A stretch of 43,417 nt of DNA from an uncultured Acetatifactor sp. (GTDB lineage: Bacteria; Bacillota; Clostridia; Lachnospirales; Lachnospiraceae). The stretch covers positions 1-43,417 of the forward strand of contig CAJTZD010000034.1 of assembly GCA_910584235.1 (NCBI GenBank). Direction: 5' to 3'. Below are positions 32,559 to 40,838 of this stretch, piece after piece. Made by a program: the position numbers and the translations under genes. The stretch's first letter is position 1. Each line of letters opens with the position of its first letter. The notes below the pieces were generated by a model. That model ran no database searches. It was not told where the DNA came from and saw only the letters and a list, made by a program, of their open reading frames with translations.

Positions 32559-32610
32559 TTGACAAAAGCGCCCCTGAATGTTACTCTTAATGATGGAAGA
32601 AGAGCATTCC
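32559..32610 (+). promoter_or_regulatory. promoter and leader motif of the HtrA-like gene
   Basis: TTGACA (32559-32564), 17 bp, TACTCT (32582-32587). Five bases after the -10, ATGGAAGAAGAGCATTCC (32593-32610) matches the valS tandem-repeat unit at 17 of 18 positions. It therefore lies at the very 5' end of this transcript, as it does in valS. Confidence 0.65.
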
Positions 32611-32666
32611 AGGAAAAGATTCCCAAGAAAATCAACGCAGAAGAGTAAAAGGATGGTATAGCAAAG

Positions 32667-34196
32667 GTGAAGAGCGCTGGCGAAAGACATAGAGGCAGAA
32701 AAAGAGCAGCTTTCGGCATATGTTTGTTTTTGCTTGTGGCAGGAGGCCTGCTTTTTTATTTTCGGATCTATCGGGTAGAGCAGACATTTACGGAGATGAC
32801 TTATGAATACGGAGATACGGTCAGCAGGGATATCACGGATTATCTCACCGGTACGGACTGGTCAGTGCATCTGGGAGAACTGGATCTGTCAGGGGTAAAT
32901 GAGGACCAGACAGGTACCTATATGGCAGTGGTAAGCCATGGGAGAAAGCAGTTCGTCTACCGGATCACCATTCAGGATACAGTGCCGCCCCAAATCCTGT
33001 GGAAAGAGAGTCAGGTCTATCTGGCCACGGACAGGGATTGCGCCGTCACGGACGTGATAGCGGGGGTGAAAGATGTGGATAGGGAGGCGGAGGTTTTTTT
33101 CCTGGAGGGTGATGAGCCCTGCTACGAGATTTCCTTTGACCGTGTGGGGGAATATATACTGGCAATCGGCGCCAGAGACCGGGCCGGGAACATGACAGAG
33201 GGCAAGGTCAGCGTAATTGCGGACACGCCGCCGGCTTTTGAGGGAATCCGTGATTTCTACCTTATCCCGGGAAGCACGCCGGATTATCAGGCAGAAGTAT
33301 CCGCAATGGACGATGTAGACGGAAATTTGACAGATGAAATACGCATAGACGATTCCGATGTGAAACTGGACCAGGAAGGCTGTTACACGCTTCGCTATGC
33401 GGCCAGGGACAGCTACGGACTGGAGACTGTGGAGGAGACCCTTGTGACTGTGGCGTCTGCGGACGAGATACAGGGGCTTATCGGAAAACGCCGGATCGAC
33501 TACCGCGTAGATTACATTAATGGCGCCCCGAATATTTACGACGGAGGGGCATCGGAAGATGAGGATATCGAACAAATGCTGGAGGATATGCGTCCCGCGC
33601 TGGTGCAGCTCTACCATGAGGTGGGCAGGGGCGGATACAGCTCCGGTTCCGGCTATATCATGGAGATTACGCAGGATGCAATTTACATCTGTACGAACAG
33701 TCATGTGGTAAATAAGTACGAAGACTGGGATGTGTACTTCTATGATGGGACAAAGCTGGAGGGTGAAAAGGTAGGAGTCAGCGGGATTTTTGACGTAGGT
33801 GTGGCAAAAGTCGACATGGAAGATGTGCCATTGGAGCTTCTTGACCAGCTGATGACAGTACATATTGACAAAACTTATTGGAAGAGCCTGAATAATCAGG
33901 AAATTGCGCTGGCGCTGGAGCGTGTGGACAAAGAGGGCGGACTGATACACAAGAGCATCGGAAACCTAATCAAGATAAAACAGGATTTCGAATGGTATGA
34001 CCAGAGAGACCATACCGAGGTGACCATTGAACTGGTGCACGGAGATTCCGGTTCTGCCGTGATGGACGGCTATGGGAACCTGATCGGTATGGCATATGCT
34101 TACTCAGAGGATCCCCTCAGGTACTGGTGCATTCCCCTGGACGGGATACTGGGCTGCTATGAGGAGATTACGGGGAGGATGCCGTATGTATATTGA
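32667..34196 (+). CDS. membrane-anchored HtrA/trypsin-like serine protease with Ig-like domains
   Basis: The 509-residue protein has one N-terminal transmembrane helix (about 14-31). Two to three beta-sandwich Ig-like/DUF5011-type repeats follow (about 40-265, each with D-T-x-P-P or D-D-V-D-G-N signatures). A trypsin-like domain completes it (about 305-509). The catalytic triad can be placed at His346 (TNSHVV), Asp376 (FDVGVAKVD) and Ser461 (GDSGSAV). There is no PDZ domain, unlike DegP/HtrA. It should act outside the membrane on envelope or secreted proteins. A GTG start is used, and the RBS is weak. A promoter sits at 32559-32587. Confidence 0.83.
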   Translation: MKSAGERHRGRKRAAFGICLFLLVAGGLLFYFRIYRVEQTFTEMTYEYGDTVSRDITDYLTGTDWSVHLGELDLSGVNEDQTGTYMAVVSHGRKQFVYRITIQDTVPPQILWKESQVYLATDRDCAVTDVIAGVKDVDREAEVFFLEGDEPCYEISFDRVGEYILAIGARDRAGNMTEGKVSVIADTPPAFEGIRDFYLIPGSTPDYQAEVSAMDDVDGNLTDEIRIDDSDVKLDQEGCYTLRYAARDSYGLETVEETLVTVASADEIQGLIGKRRIDYRVDYINGAPNIYDGGASEDEDIEQMLEDMRPALVQLYHEVGRGGYSSGSGYIMEITQDAIYICTNSHVVNKYEDWDVYFYDGTKLEGEKVGVSGIFDVGVAKVDMEDVPLELLDQLMTVHIDKTYWKSLNNQEIALALERVDKEGGLIHKSIGNLIKIKQDFEWYDQRDHTEVTIELVHGDSGSAVMDGYGNLIGMAYAYSEDPLRYWCIPLDGILGCYEEITGRMPYVY

Positions 34197-34250
34197 GGCG
34201 ATTCAAAAGAAATAAGTGAAGTCAGAAACATAATACAGGAGGGCAAAAAT

Positions 34251-35402
34251 ATGCTTTGTATCAAGAACGGAACAGTGCATGACGGCGTGCACAGAGAGGG
34301 CTTCCAGGCGGACATTCTGGTGGAGGACGGCAAGATTAAGGCAATCGGGGAAAACCTGGAAATCCCCGGGGACGCGGAAGTAGTGGACGCAGACGGCCTG
34401 CAGGTATACCCCGGCTTCGTGGAGGCCCACGGGCATATCGGCTTAGACGGCTACGGCATCGGCTATGAAGGAATGGACTACAATGAGATGAACGATATCC
34501 TAAGCCCCCAGATGCGGGGAATCGATGGCGTGAAGCCCATGGATCCTGCGTTTCCCAAGGCGGCGGCAGCAGGCGTCACCTGCGTCTGCACGGGCCCCGG
34601 CAGCGCCAATGTATTGGGCGGCACTTTTACCACCATCAAGACTGTGGGCAAAAGGGTGGACGATATGGTAGTGCGGGACGGGGTAGCCATGAAGTGCGCC
34701 TTTGGCGAGAATCCCAAGCGGGTGTACCGGGACAAGAAAGACTCCAGCCGCATGACCACTGCCGCGCTGCTGCGGGAGACCCTGTTCAAGGCCAGAGAGT
34801 ACATGGAGAAAAAGGAGGCCGCCGGGGACGACATTTCCAAGCGCCCGGCCTTTGACATGAAGCTGGAGGCTTTGCTTCCCGTGATGCGAAAAGAGATTCC
34901 CCTGAAAGCCCATGCCCATGCCGCGGAGGATTTGTTCACCGCGCTGCGGATCGCCAGGGAATTCGACCTGAAGATTACCCTGGAACATGTGACGGAGGGC
35001 CACTTAATCGTGGAGGAGCTGGTAAAAGAGAACGTGCCTCTGGCGGTGGGGCCTACCTTGGGCAGCGCCTCCAAGTTCGAGCTGCGCAACAAGAGCTGGA
35101 CTACGCCGGGTGTATTGGCGGCCGCAGGCTGCTAGGTGTCCATCATCACGGATTCCCCGGTGATTCCCCAGGAATACCTGCCCCTGTGCGCAGGCCTGGC
35201 GGTACAGGCAGGGATGGATCCTTTTGCCGCGCTTCAGGCCATCACCATCAATCCCGCAAAGCATGCGGGCATCGCGGACAGGGTGGGATCGCTGGAAGCA
35301 GGGAAAGACGCGGATATTGTCATTACGGACGGCTGTCCCTTTGAGGTCTCCGCGAAAGTGAAGCATGTGTTCATCGACGGGAAAGCTGTCTGCACAGAAT
35401 GA
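34251..35402 (+). pseudogene. amidohydrolase split by an in-frame TAG
   Basis: A metal-dependent amidohydrolase (imidazolonepropionase-like) of 383 codons. It has a perfect RBS (AGGAGGG before the ATG at 34251) and family motifs along its whole length: PGFVEAHGHIGL (first metal site), AHAHAAEDLFTAL and TLEHVTEGHL (metal histidines), TDSPVIP (final Asp), then DADIVI near the end. The frame is interrupted only by TAG at 35133-35135, between AAAGC and VSIITDSP. Relatives commonly have Lys there, so AAG to TAG is a plausible single change. The 294-residue product would lack the last catalytic Asp and the C-terminal beta-sandwich, so it should be inactive unless TAG is read through. The substrate is unknown. 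Confidence 0.85.
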
Positions 35403-35552
35403 CAGGGTAATGTGGCGGGCATGTTCCCCCGCAACTTGCCCCGCAGCGATTCAAAGAAAAGCAAGGCGGGCCGGGGGCTGGTGCCCTGCAGCTGTTACAG
35501 GGAACTTCGTCGAGAGAGGACAGGACGATGGAGAGAAAGCCTGACGGCAGTG

Positions 35553-35633
35553 ATGGGAAAGGAGCCCTTTTATGAAAAGCTCGGTTTTGCTGCCCGGCCT
35601 GCCGGCATGGGGCGATATATGGAGATAGAGTAA
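35553..35633 (+). pseudogene. C-terminal tail of a GNAT acetyltransferase
   Basis: The last 27 codons of the open frame (GKEPFYEKLGFAARPAGMG) match the end of GNAT proteins of the G-x-FYEKLGF-x-x-RP type. Everything upstream in this frame is unrelated and lacks the acetyl-CoA motif. I read this as the surviving tail of a deleted gene between the amidohydrolase and folD. Confidence 0.5.
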
Positions 35634-35650
35634 TGGCATAGGAGGATGTG

Positions 35651-36490
35651 ATGTATACAATTATAGACGGAAAAAAGATTTCCCAGGAAATCAAGGACGA
35701 ATTGAGGGAGAAAGTCGCGGCCATGAAAGAGCAGGGCGTGGAACGGACGCTGGCGGTGATCCAGGTAGGCGCAGACCCTGCGTCCTCGGTGTACGTGCGC
35801 AACAAGAAGAAAGCCTGCGAGTATGTGGGAATCCGTTCCCTTTCCTACGAACTGCCGGAGGAGACTACAGAGGAGGAGCTGCTGGGCATCATCGGAGAGC
35901 TGAACGGACGCGAAGATGTGAACGGGATTTTGGTACAGCTTCCCCTGCCCTCCCATATCAATGAAGAAAGGGTGCTCCTTGCCATCGCGCCTAAAAAGGA
36001 TGTGGACGGCTTCCACCCCGTGAGCGTGGGGAACTTAAGCATCGGCAGGCCCGGTTACGTCTCCTGCACCCCCGCAGGCGTCATCCAATTGCTGAAGCGC
36101 TCGGGCATCTCCATAGAGGGAAAGGAGTGCGTGGTGCTGGGCCGCAGCAACATCGTGGGCAAGCCCATGGCCATGCTGCTGCTGCGGGAGAACGGCACGG
36201 TGACGGTATGCCATTCCCGGACGAAGAATCTGAAAGAGATCACGAAACGTGCAGACATTCTGGTGGCAGCGGTGGGCAGGCCTAAGATGGTGGACGAGAC
36301 GTATGTAAAAGACGGGGCCGTAGTGATTGACGTAGGCATCCACAGGAATGCGGACAATAAGCTTTGCGGGGACGTAGATTTCGACAGCGTTGCGCCGAAG
36401 ACATCCTATATCACGCCCGTGCCCGGAGGCGTAGGCCCCATGACTATTGCCATGCTGATGGCCAACTGCGTGGAGGGGATACCGGGCTGA
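35651..36490 (+). CDS. folD: bifunctional methylenetetrahydrofolate dehydrogenase/cyclohydrolase
   Basis: FolD interconverts methylene-, methenyl- and formyl-tetrahydrofolate. The 279 residues carry the active-site lysine motif SSVYVRNKKKACEYVGI, the VQLPLPSHI signature, PKKDVDGFHP, the NADP loop VVLGRSNIVGKPMAMLL and the terminal PGGVGPMTIAMLM. GGAGG lies 5 bases before the ATG at 35651; a GTG three bases earlier is possible. The gene is separate from folC, which lies 12 kb away. Confidence 0.97.
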   Translation: MYTIIDGKKISQEIKDELREKVAAMKEQGVERTLAVIQVGADPASSVYVRNKKKACEYVGIRSLSYELPEETTEEELLGIIGELNGREDVNGILVQLPLPSHINEERVLLAIAPKKDVDGFHPVSVGNLSIGRPGYVSCTPAGVIQLLKRSGISIEGKECVVLGRSNIVGKPMAMLLLRENGTVTVCHSRTKNLKEITKRADILVAAVGRPKMVDETYVKDGAVVIDVGIHRNADNKLCGDVDFDSVAPKTSYITPVPGGVGPMTIAMLMANCVEGIPG

Positions 36491-36645
36491 CAAGCGCCCC
36501 TTAACATCAGACTGTGAATATGCGAGGTGCGGCGTGGACTGCATGGGAAAAGCGGGAATACAAGACGCTTCCGGGCCGGCGGAAATTTTTGCAGACACAT
36601 ACACGGCAGCCGGAAGCGGGCACGACAAGTATGACCCTGCCGGTA

Positions 36646-37587
36646 CTATGCGCCTGCCGCACCTAAGCCTGTCCATTCCCTGAGATGCCTCAGTATGCCG
36701 CCGCTTTTCAACTCCTCCAGTGAGGGCTCTGCCCAGGACGGAAACGAATCGCGGCTGCATGCGCCGAACAGCGTCACAAGAGGCGCTATAAAGGCATCCG
36801 CTCTTTTCTCTTCCCCGGAGATGTGATCACCGTATTCTTCCAGAAAGGCTTCAGCCGCTTCCCGGGAAAGGGAGCCGGTGACATTTCGGATATCGCCGTA
36901 AGCAATGCCCTTTCCCAGCAGATTGTAATCGAACATGAAAGCGGTTTTCTGGTCTTTCGATATGATCAGATTCGTCCGGTAAAAATCGTTGTACGTCAAT
37001 GTCCGGGGCAGAGAATCTATTCGGCTGCGAATCTCGCTGTAATGGGTCCGGAGAATCTGCCAGAGTGCATTGCCCACAGTGCCGGTCTTTTCCGCCACCA
37101 GCTTCATATTTTCCGGGGTGATTACGTCCGATTCGTCGTACATGGAAATCTCCTTGCCCGAAAGATAGGCGCTGCCCTTTTCATGAAGCGCCCTGTACCA
37201 CTTTGCGATGGCCCTTGCCGCCCGGGGGTCGCCCATATCGTTTTCCACACCCAGTCTGTAATCATCGGACGCTTCCACATCGGGCAAAAGGATCGCATTT
37301 TCCGTGTAGCCCAATAACGGCAGGGTGGGAATCCCAAGTTCTGACAGGATCAGATAATTTTGGATTTCCCGTGTGTCCTCTTCTTTCTCAAAGACTTTCA
37401 GGATCAGCCTTTTCCCCTCTGATTTTACACGGTATACGCATACCCCGTCCTTTGCACGGATCAAAGTACAGACGGGATTGCGTATGCCCGTTTTTGTGAG
37501 CTGAAAAATATAGGATGAGGGAAACCGTTCCGGTTCCTCTATCTGGCGGTAGTCCGCGGACATTTCTTTTTTGATTCTGATATCCAT
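36646..37587 (-). CDS. aminoglycoside/choline-kinase-like phosphotransferase
   Basis: The 313-residue protein has the APH/choline-kinase fold: an N-lobe with an ATP-binding lysine in KRLILKVFEKEED and SELGIPTLPLLGY. The catalytic loop reads LTYNDFYRTNLIIS, where the usual His-Gly-Asp is Tyr-Asn-Asp. The metal-binding Asp sits in AFMFDYNLLGKG. It phosphorylates a small-molecule hydroxyl or acts as a kinase-like protein; the substrate is unknown, so I do not call it a resistance gene. The ATG at 37587 follows GGAGGC by 8 bases. The frame extends 38 codons upstream with a poor-looking sequence and no RBS. Confidence 0.8.
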   Translation of the reverse strand: MDIRIKKEMSADYRQIEEPERFPSSYIFQLTKTGIRNPVCTLIRAKDGVCVYRVKSEGKRLILKVFEKEEDTREIQNYLILSELGIPTLPLLGYTENAILLPDVEASDDYRLGVENDMGDPRAARAIAKWYRALHEKGSAYLSGKEISMYDESDVITPENMKLVAEKTGTVGNALWQILRTHYSEIRSRIDSLPRTLTYNDFYRTNLIISKDQKTAFMFDYNLLGKGIAYGDIRNVTGSLSREAAEAFLEEYGDHISGEEKRADAFIAPLVTLFGACSRDSFPSWAEPSLEELKSGGILRHLREWTGLGAAGA

Positions 37588-37718
37588 GGCTTTTTGCCTC
37601 CGAACTTTTCTTGTCGATATCGCGATAATGTAAGCAGTTGCTGAATACCTCAGAGAACGGGCTTTTACAGCGGATATTCTTGAAAATATATCCTGCCGCA
37701 TTTGCCGCAGGCATGTAT

Positions 37719-38498
37719 TTATCTGCAGCTGGCTCTATATTGCGAGGGCGTCATGTTCATATTCTTTTTGAACTGTTTCATAAAATGTAAATCACTTTCG
37801 TAGCCGCAAAGAGCAGCCAATGACTGAATGCTCTGGTCTGTGGTGGACAGATAGAATTTCGCCAGCCGTAATCGGGCCAGAATCACTTCCCGCATACAGG
37901 GAATACCAAAAAATTCTTTGTATAAGTGCTGAAAATAGGATGGGGAAAGGTTAACGCTGTCTGCCATTGAGTCAACACTCCAGTCCATTTGGGGAGAATT
38001 CAGGATCTCCAAGCGGATTTTACTGAATGCCGGATAAAATTTGTGGTGGCTTAAAGGAATCGGCATTTCCTGGAGCAAAGATGCTATATGGTAAAGGAGT
38101 GCATGCATGTAGGAGTCCGGCAGTTCATCCCGGTAAACATCGTTGGTCAGGTTGGCGATCGCGATCAGACGCATCAGCTCATTGATCTGTCCGGTCTGTT
38201 TCAGAGTGATTGGTGCATTAAACGGTAACCGGAGAGCGTGCGGCAGCTTTATTTCATCTTGGGAAATACCAAAATGGATCCAATTATCGTTATAATGGGG
38301 GCATGATCTGCCATAATGGACTTTTGCGCCTATATCATAGAGGATAATTGTGTTGGGGGGAACCTACACTATTTTATTTGCAACTTCAAAGAAAGCATCT
38401 GTTTTGACAAATAGAAGCAAGTAGTCTGAACTCGTGTACAGAACCTCAAGAGGGGTCTTATGTTTTGAATCACAACCTCCATTATATACCGTAATCAT
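37719..38498 (-). pseudogene. AraC-family regulator interrupted by an in-frame TAG
   Basis: Reading from ATG 38498 (AAAGGA upstream) gives a single 259-codon frame broken only by TAG at 38364-38366. Before it are 44 codons (start MITVYNGGCDSKH, then YTSSDYLLLFVKTDAFFE). After it come VPPNTIILYDIGAKVHYG and DNWIHFGIS, typical of an AraC cupin sensor domain. The C-terminal double helix-turn-helix then follows (LSPSYFQHLYKEFFGIP and LAALCGYESDLHFMKQFKKN). Taken alone, the downstream part looks like a 151-residue protein from 38174. The gene diverges from a decayed sugar-degradation gene it probably controlled. Confidence 0.82.
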
Positions 38499-38825
38499 AA
38501 TATTGCTATCCTTTCTTATGTGCTGACATCCATATTTCGCTTTATAGACTTATGAAATAAATATACATTCCCCAATTGACCCAAAGCAATACTTCAGATG
38601 TCAATCAATTTGGCATCAAAAACAATGACGAAAAAAGCAGAAAATGACAGTTATTAGTATTATATTCCATTGTGTATGATATTTCAATATGCTATTATGA
38701 ATTGTCAAATATGCCAAAAAATCTTGCAAAGTTGTAGAAAAACTAGGATTTTATTGGTAAATAGAGAGCTTTTGAATTGAAACAGCAGGAGATATTATAA
38801 ATATTGATGAAAGGGAATAAAGAGT
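38499..38825. other. AT-rich divergent regulatory region
   Basis: A 327-bp stretch, markedly more AT-rich than the rest of the window, separates the AraC-type gene from the divergent remnant. I see no gene in it. A promoter reads TTGTGT (38670-38675), 17 bp, TATTAT (38693-38698) towards the remnant. Confidence 0.55.
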
Positions 38826-39551
38826 ATGGAAGATAATAAGGCATGGATATCTTCGACAGTCAACAAAATTCGGAAAAAATGCTTTGGGTCAGGGAAAAGT
38901 CGGCTGATAAGCTTCCTGGTATCGCAGTGAACGGAACCCGTGACACTGGCCATTGCGAGGCCGGAGTTTTTCCCGTCTGCAAAGGCGCATGTAGCTGTGA
39001 CAGGGAAAGAAGAATATTTACAGAAAGCGCTGCAGTACTTAAAAGGAATCCTGGATGCGAAGAACGGATATCTGGCCACGGAGAAATCCTGCTTTGTGTT
39101 TATTGAAAATCGGTCAGAGTACAAAAGAGGAGATTTTAAAGTGAGACGTGCCCAAAGCGGGGGCTGGGTGCAGGAGGCAGAGTTTTTCAGCAAGGTATCT
39201 ATGGCGTATGATATGCTGTATGAGCATTTCACGCAAGAGCAGCGAATGCAGATGGAGGAATGTCTGCGGAATTATAGGCAGTTTTCTTCACGGAGGCTTA
39301 CGGGCGGGGACGGCAACAATTTCCAGCTGGCAGAATCCGCGGCGGGAGCGCTGTGCGCTATGGTTCTTCAGGAACAGGGGTTGCTGGAGCGGTTCTTATA
39401 CGGTTTCAATGGTTACACGGAACTGCTGTCGGCGGTTCTTCTGGATGACGGTATGTATTTTGAGGAGGCATCGGGGTATGTCAAGCTGGCGGGAGAGTGC
39501 TCTGCTGCGCCGGTATCATGTCTACATGGGGAAGGCTTCCGGAACCACTGA
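38826..39551 (+). pseudogene. chimeric remnant: GH88-like start joined to heparinase II/III-like segment
   Basis: The ATG at 38826 starts MEDNKAWISSTVNKIRKK. After a run of six A residues (38874-38879) a +1 shift restores KMLWVREKSADKLPGIAVNGTRD. Together these match the start of GH88 unsaturated glucuronyl hydrolases. Near 38935 the sequence jumps to a different protein in the first frame: IARPEFFPSAKAHVAVTGKE, QKALQYLKGIL, GDGNNFQLAESAAGALCAM and LLDDGMYFEEASGYVKLAGE. This resembles the alpha/alpha-barrel of heparinase II/III-like lyases. A second shift occurs near 39500 and the gene stops. The piece is thus a deletion fusion of two polysaccharide-degrading genes, both dead. Confidence 0.65.
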
Positions 39552-39584
39552 TAAAAATACTTGCTTGTCCCCCATTCTATGGTA
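39550..39584 (+). repeat. 35-bp direct repeat, left copy
   Basis: Matches 40707-40741 at 32 of 35 positions, sharing AAAAATACTTGCTT and ATTCTATGGTA. The left copy has TTGCTT followed at 16 bp by TACATA, a weakened promoter. Confidence 0.75.
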
Positions 39585-39687
39585 CATATTTTCTGAATTG
39601 CGGCTATACTTTTTGGATGAGATAGCGTATAATGAACCCCAATGACATTGTTAGGTTAGGGGTGAAGGGGAGGAAGCGGCAACTGCA

Positions 39688-40062
39688 ATGAAGAAATATA
39701 ACAATTTTGACTTGCATTTTATATTTGACAGAAAGAACGAGAAGATCCGTTTTCTCCATGCGGAGTATGTGCATCCGCTGAAGCAGGAACTGGTGCAGGC
39801 GTTCCAGCAGGACTTTCAGGAGGACGGAAATGTAAAAGCGGCAATCGTATTCGGAAGCGGTGTGGAGTTTCGATGCAATAGCTACAGCGATCTGGACCTG
39901 TGCATTGAGCGCTATGACATGGAGAAACCGTTTTCCTACAATGCCGGGGCGGCCGGGGAAGCGGTGGATGTGCTCTATGCGGATCGAATTGGGGAACGGC
40001 TGCGCAGGGAGATAGAGGAAAAGGGAATCGTTGTATATGACAGGGAGGGATGTTATGTGTGA
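39688..40062 (+). CDS. MNT-type nucleotidyltransferase domain protein
   Basis: The 124-residue protein has the minimal nucleotidyltransferase core: FGSGVEFRCNSYSDLDLCIE (G-S and D-x-D, with a later VDVLY third Asp). Such proteins pair with HEPN partners, in many systems as an antitoxin that AMPylates or otherwise masks a HEPN RNase. A TATAAT lies at 39628-39633 with a weak -35. The stop overlaps the HEPN start by 8 bases. The N-terminal 45 residues (LHFIFDRKNEKIRFLHAEYV) are an extension beyond the minimal MNT fold. Confidence 0.85.
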   Translation: MKKYNNFDLHFIFDRKNEKIRFLHAEYVHPLKQELVQAFQQDFQEDGNVKAAIVFGSGVEFRCNSYSDLDLCIERYDMEKPFSYNAGAAGEAVDVLYADRIGERLRREIEEKGIVVYDREGCYV

Positions 40063-40579
40063 CATCAGATATTTTAGGCGTGCTTTTCTTGACTACAGAG
40101 CGGCAGAAAACTTGTTGAAAGAGCCGGAAAATGATGAGGCTTATATGAACGCGGTGGCTTATCATCTGCAGCAGGCTGTGGAAAAGACCTTGAAAGCATT
40201 TCTGGAATGTGTAGGCGTCACGGTGCCTAATACGCATGATATCGACAAGCTGGCGCGTATGACCAGGGACAATGGCTCTGCGGCAGTATTGACAGAATGG
40301 ATCATCGAAAAGACGGACATGCTGACCCGGTGGGAGACAGATACCCGCTATGATATGGACTATTGCGTAGAAGAGGAAAAGGTGAGGCGTGGCCTGGAAG
40401 AGGTTGGATACTTTTTGGAACTGAACGGTTTGAAAGAGACGCTGCGGGAGGAGTTGCACGTCCCGGGAGCGAAAGAGCGGCTGGCAGAATGCTTTCCCAA
40501 GGCATACCAGCCGGAAAGCGATTTTGAATGGAACTGTCTGTACCAGGTCTTCCGCAGACGGTGCGCAATGACCAGTTGA
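40055..40579 (+). CDS. HEPN-domain protein paired with the nucleotidyltransferase
   Basis: From the ATG at 40055 (GGGAGGG 6 bases upstream) the 174-residue product shows the HEPN helical signature. It includes NAVAYHLQQAVEKTLKAFLECVGV, TPNTHDIDKLARM-like turns and WETDTRYDMDY. I do not see a clear Arg-x4-6-His RNase motif, so toxin activity is uncertain. The C-terminal 50 residues (RLAECFPKAYQPESDFEW) go beyond the usual domain. The 8-base overlap with the partner gene shows coupling. The pair is best described as a candidate MNT/HEPN module. Confidence 0.82.
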   Translation: MCDIRYFRRAFLDYRAAENLLKEPENDEAYMNAVAYHLQQAVEKTLKAFLECVGVTVPNTHDIDKLARMTRDNGSAAVLTEWIIEKTDMLTRWETDTRYDMDYCVEEEKVRRGLEEVGYFLELNGLKETLREELHVPGAKERLAECFPKAYQPESDFEWNCLYQVFRRRCAMTS

Positions 40580-40662
40580 AGCCGGCATACGACATCAGAT
40601 TGTCGTAGAGAACTACTTCATGATCCGCAGCTATGTTAGCAGCCACCGGACGGATTACGGCA

Positions 40663-40682
40663 CCCTGCTCCCGGAAGCAGGG
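40663..40682 (+). other. hairpin after the HEPN gene
   Basis: CCCTGCT pairs with AGCAGGG around a 6-base loop. There is no T-run, so it is at most a weak transcription end. A second hairpin, TACGACA/TGTCGTA, lies at 40588-40607. Confidence 0.4.
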
Positions 40683-40706
40683 CATTCGCCAATCTCTGAT
40701 TGTACC

Positions 40707-40741
40707 GACAAAAATACTTGCTTTTCCCCTATTCTATGGTA
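40707..40741 (+). repeat. 35-bp direct repeat, right copy
   Basis: The right copy of the repeat at 39550-39584, 1157 bp away. It carries the -35 of the transporter promoter, and the MNT/HEPN pair lies exactly between the copies. Confidence 0.75.
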
Positions 40742-40818
40742 AAATGAGGGTGACAATCGAATAATGAGAGGTTTATCATCATGCAAATGGAAAGCATACA
40801 TAAAAGCATTCCATTGCA
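40718..40818 (+). promoter_or_regulatory. transporter promoter and leader hairpin
   Basis: TTGCTT (40718-40723), 16 bp, TAAAAT (40740-40745). In the leader, TGCAAATGGAA (40782-40792) pairs with TTCCATTGCA (40809-40818) apart from one bulged A. The hairpin contains AAAAGCATTCCAT (40802-40814), identical to 13 bases of the valS repeat unit. Confidence 0.6.
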
Positions 40819-40838
40819 ACGAAGAGGAGAAGAGCGTA

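Noticed and set aside
35412..35552. Real 73-residue gene between the amidohydrolase and folD
   Set aside because: Only the last 27 codons resemble a protein family (GNAT tail). The first part has no similarity, no RBS and an unlikely composition.
35133..38366. Genome-wide recoding of TAG as pyrrolysine
   Set aside because: TAG is the ordinary stop of many genes here (for example at 10946, 16646, 17793, 28490, 29844, 30463 and the ends of thiN and the phosphotransferase). No pyl gene is in the window. Two nonsense mutations are simpler, although both sites are still reported.
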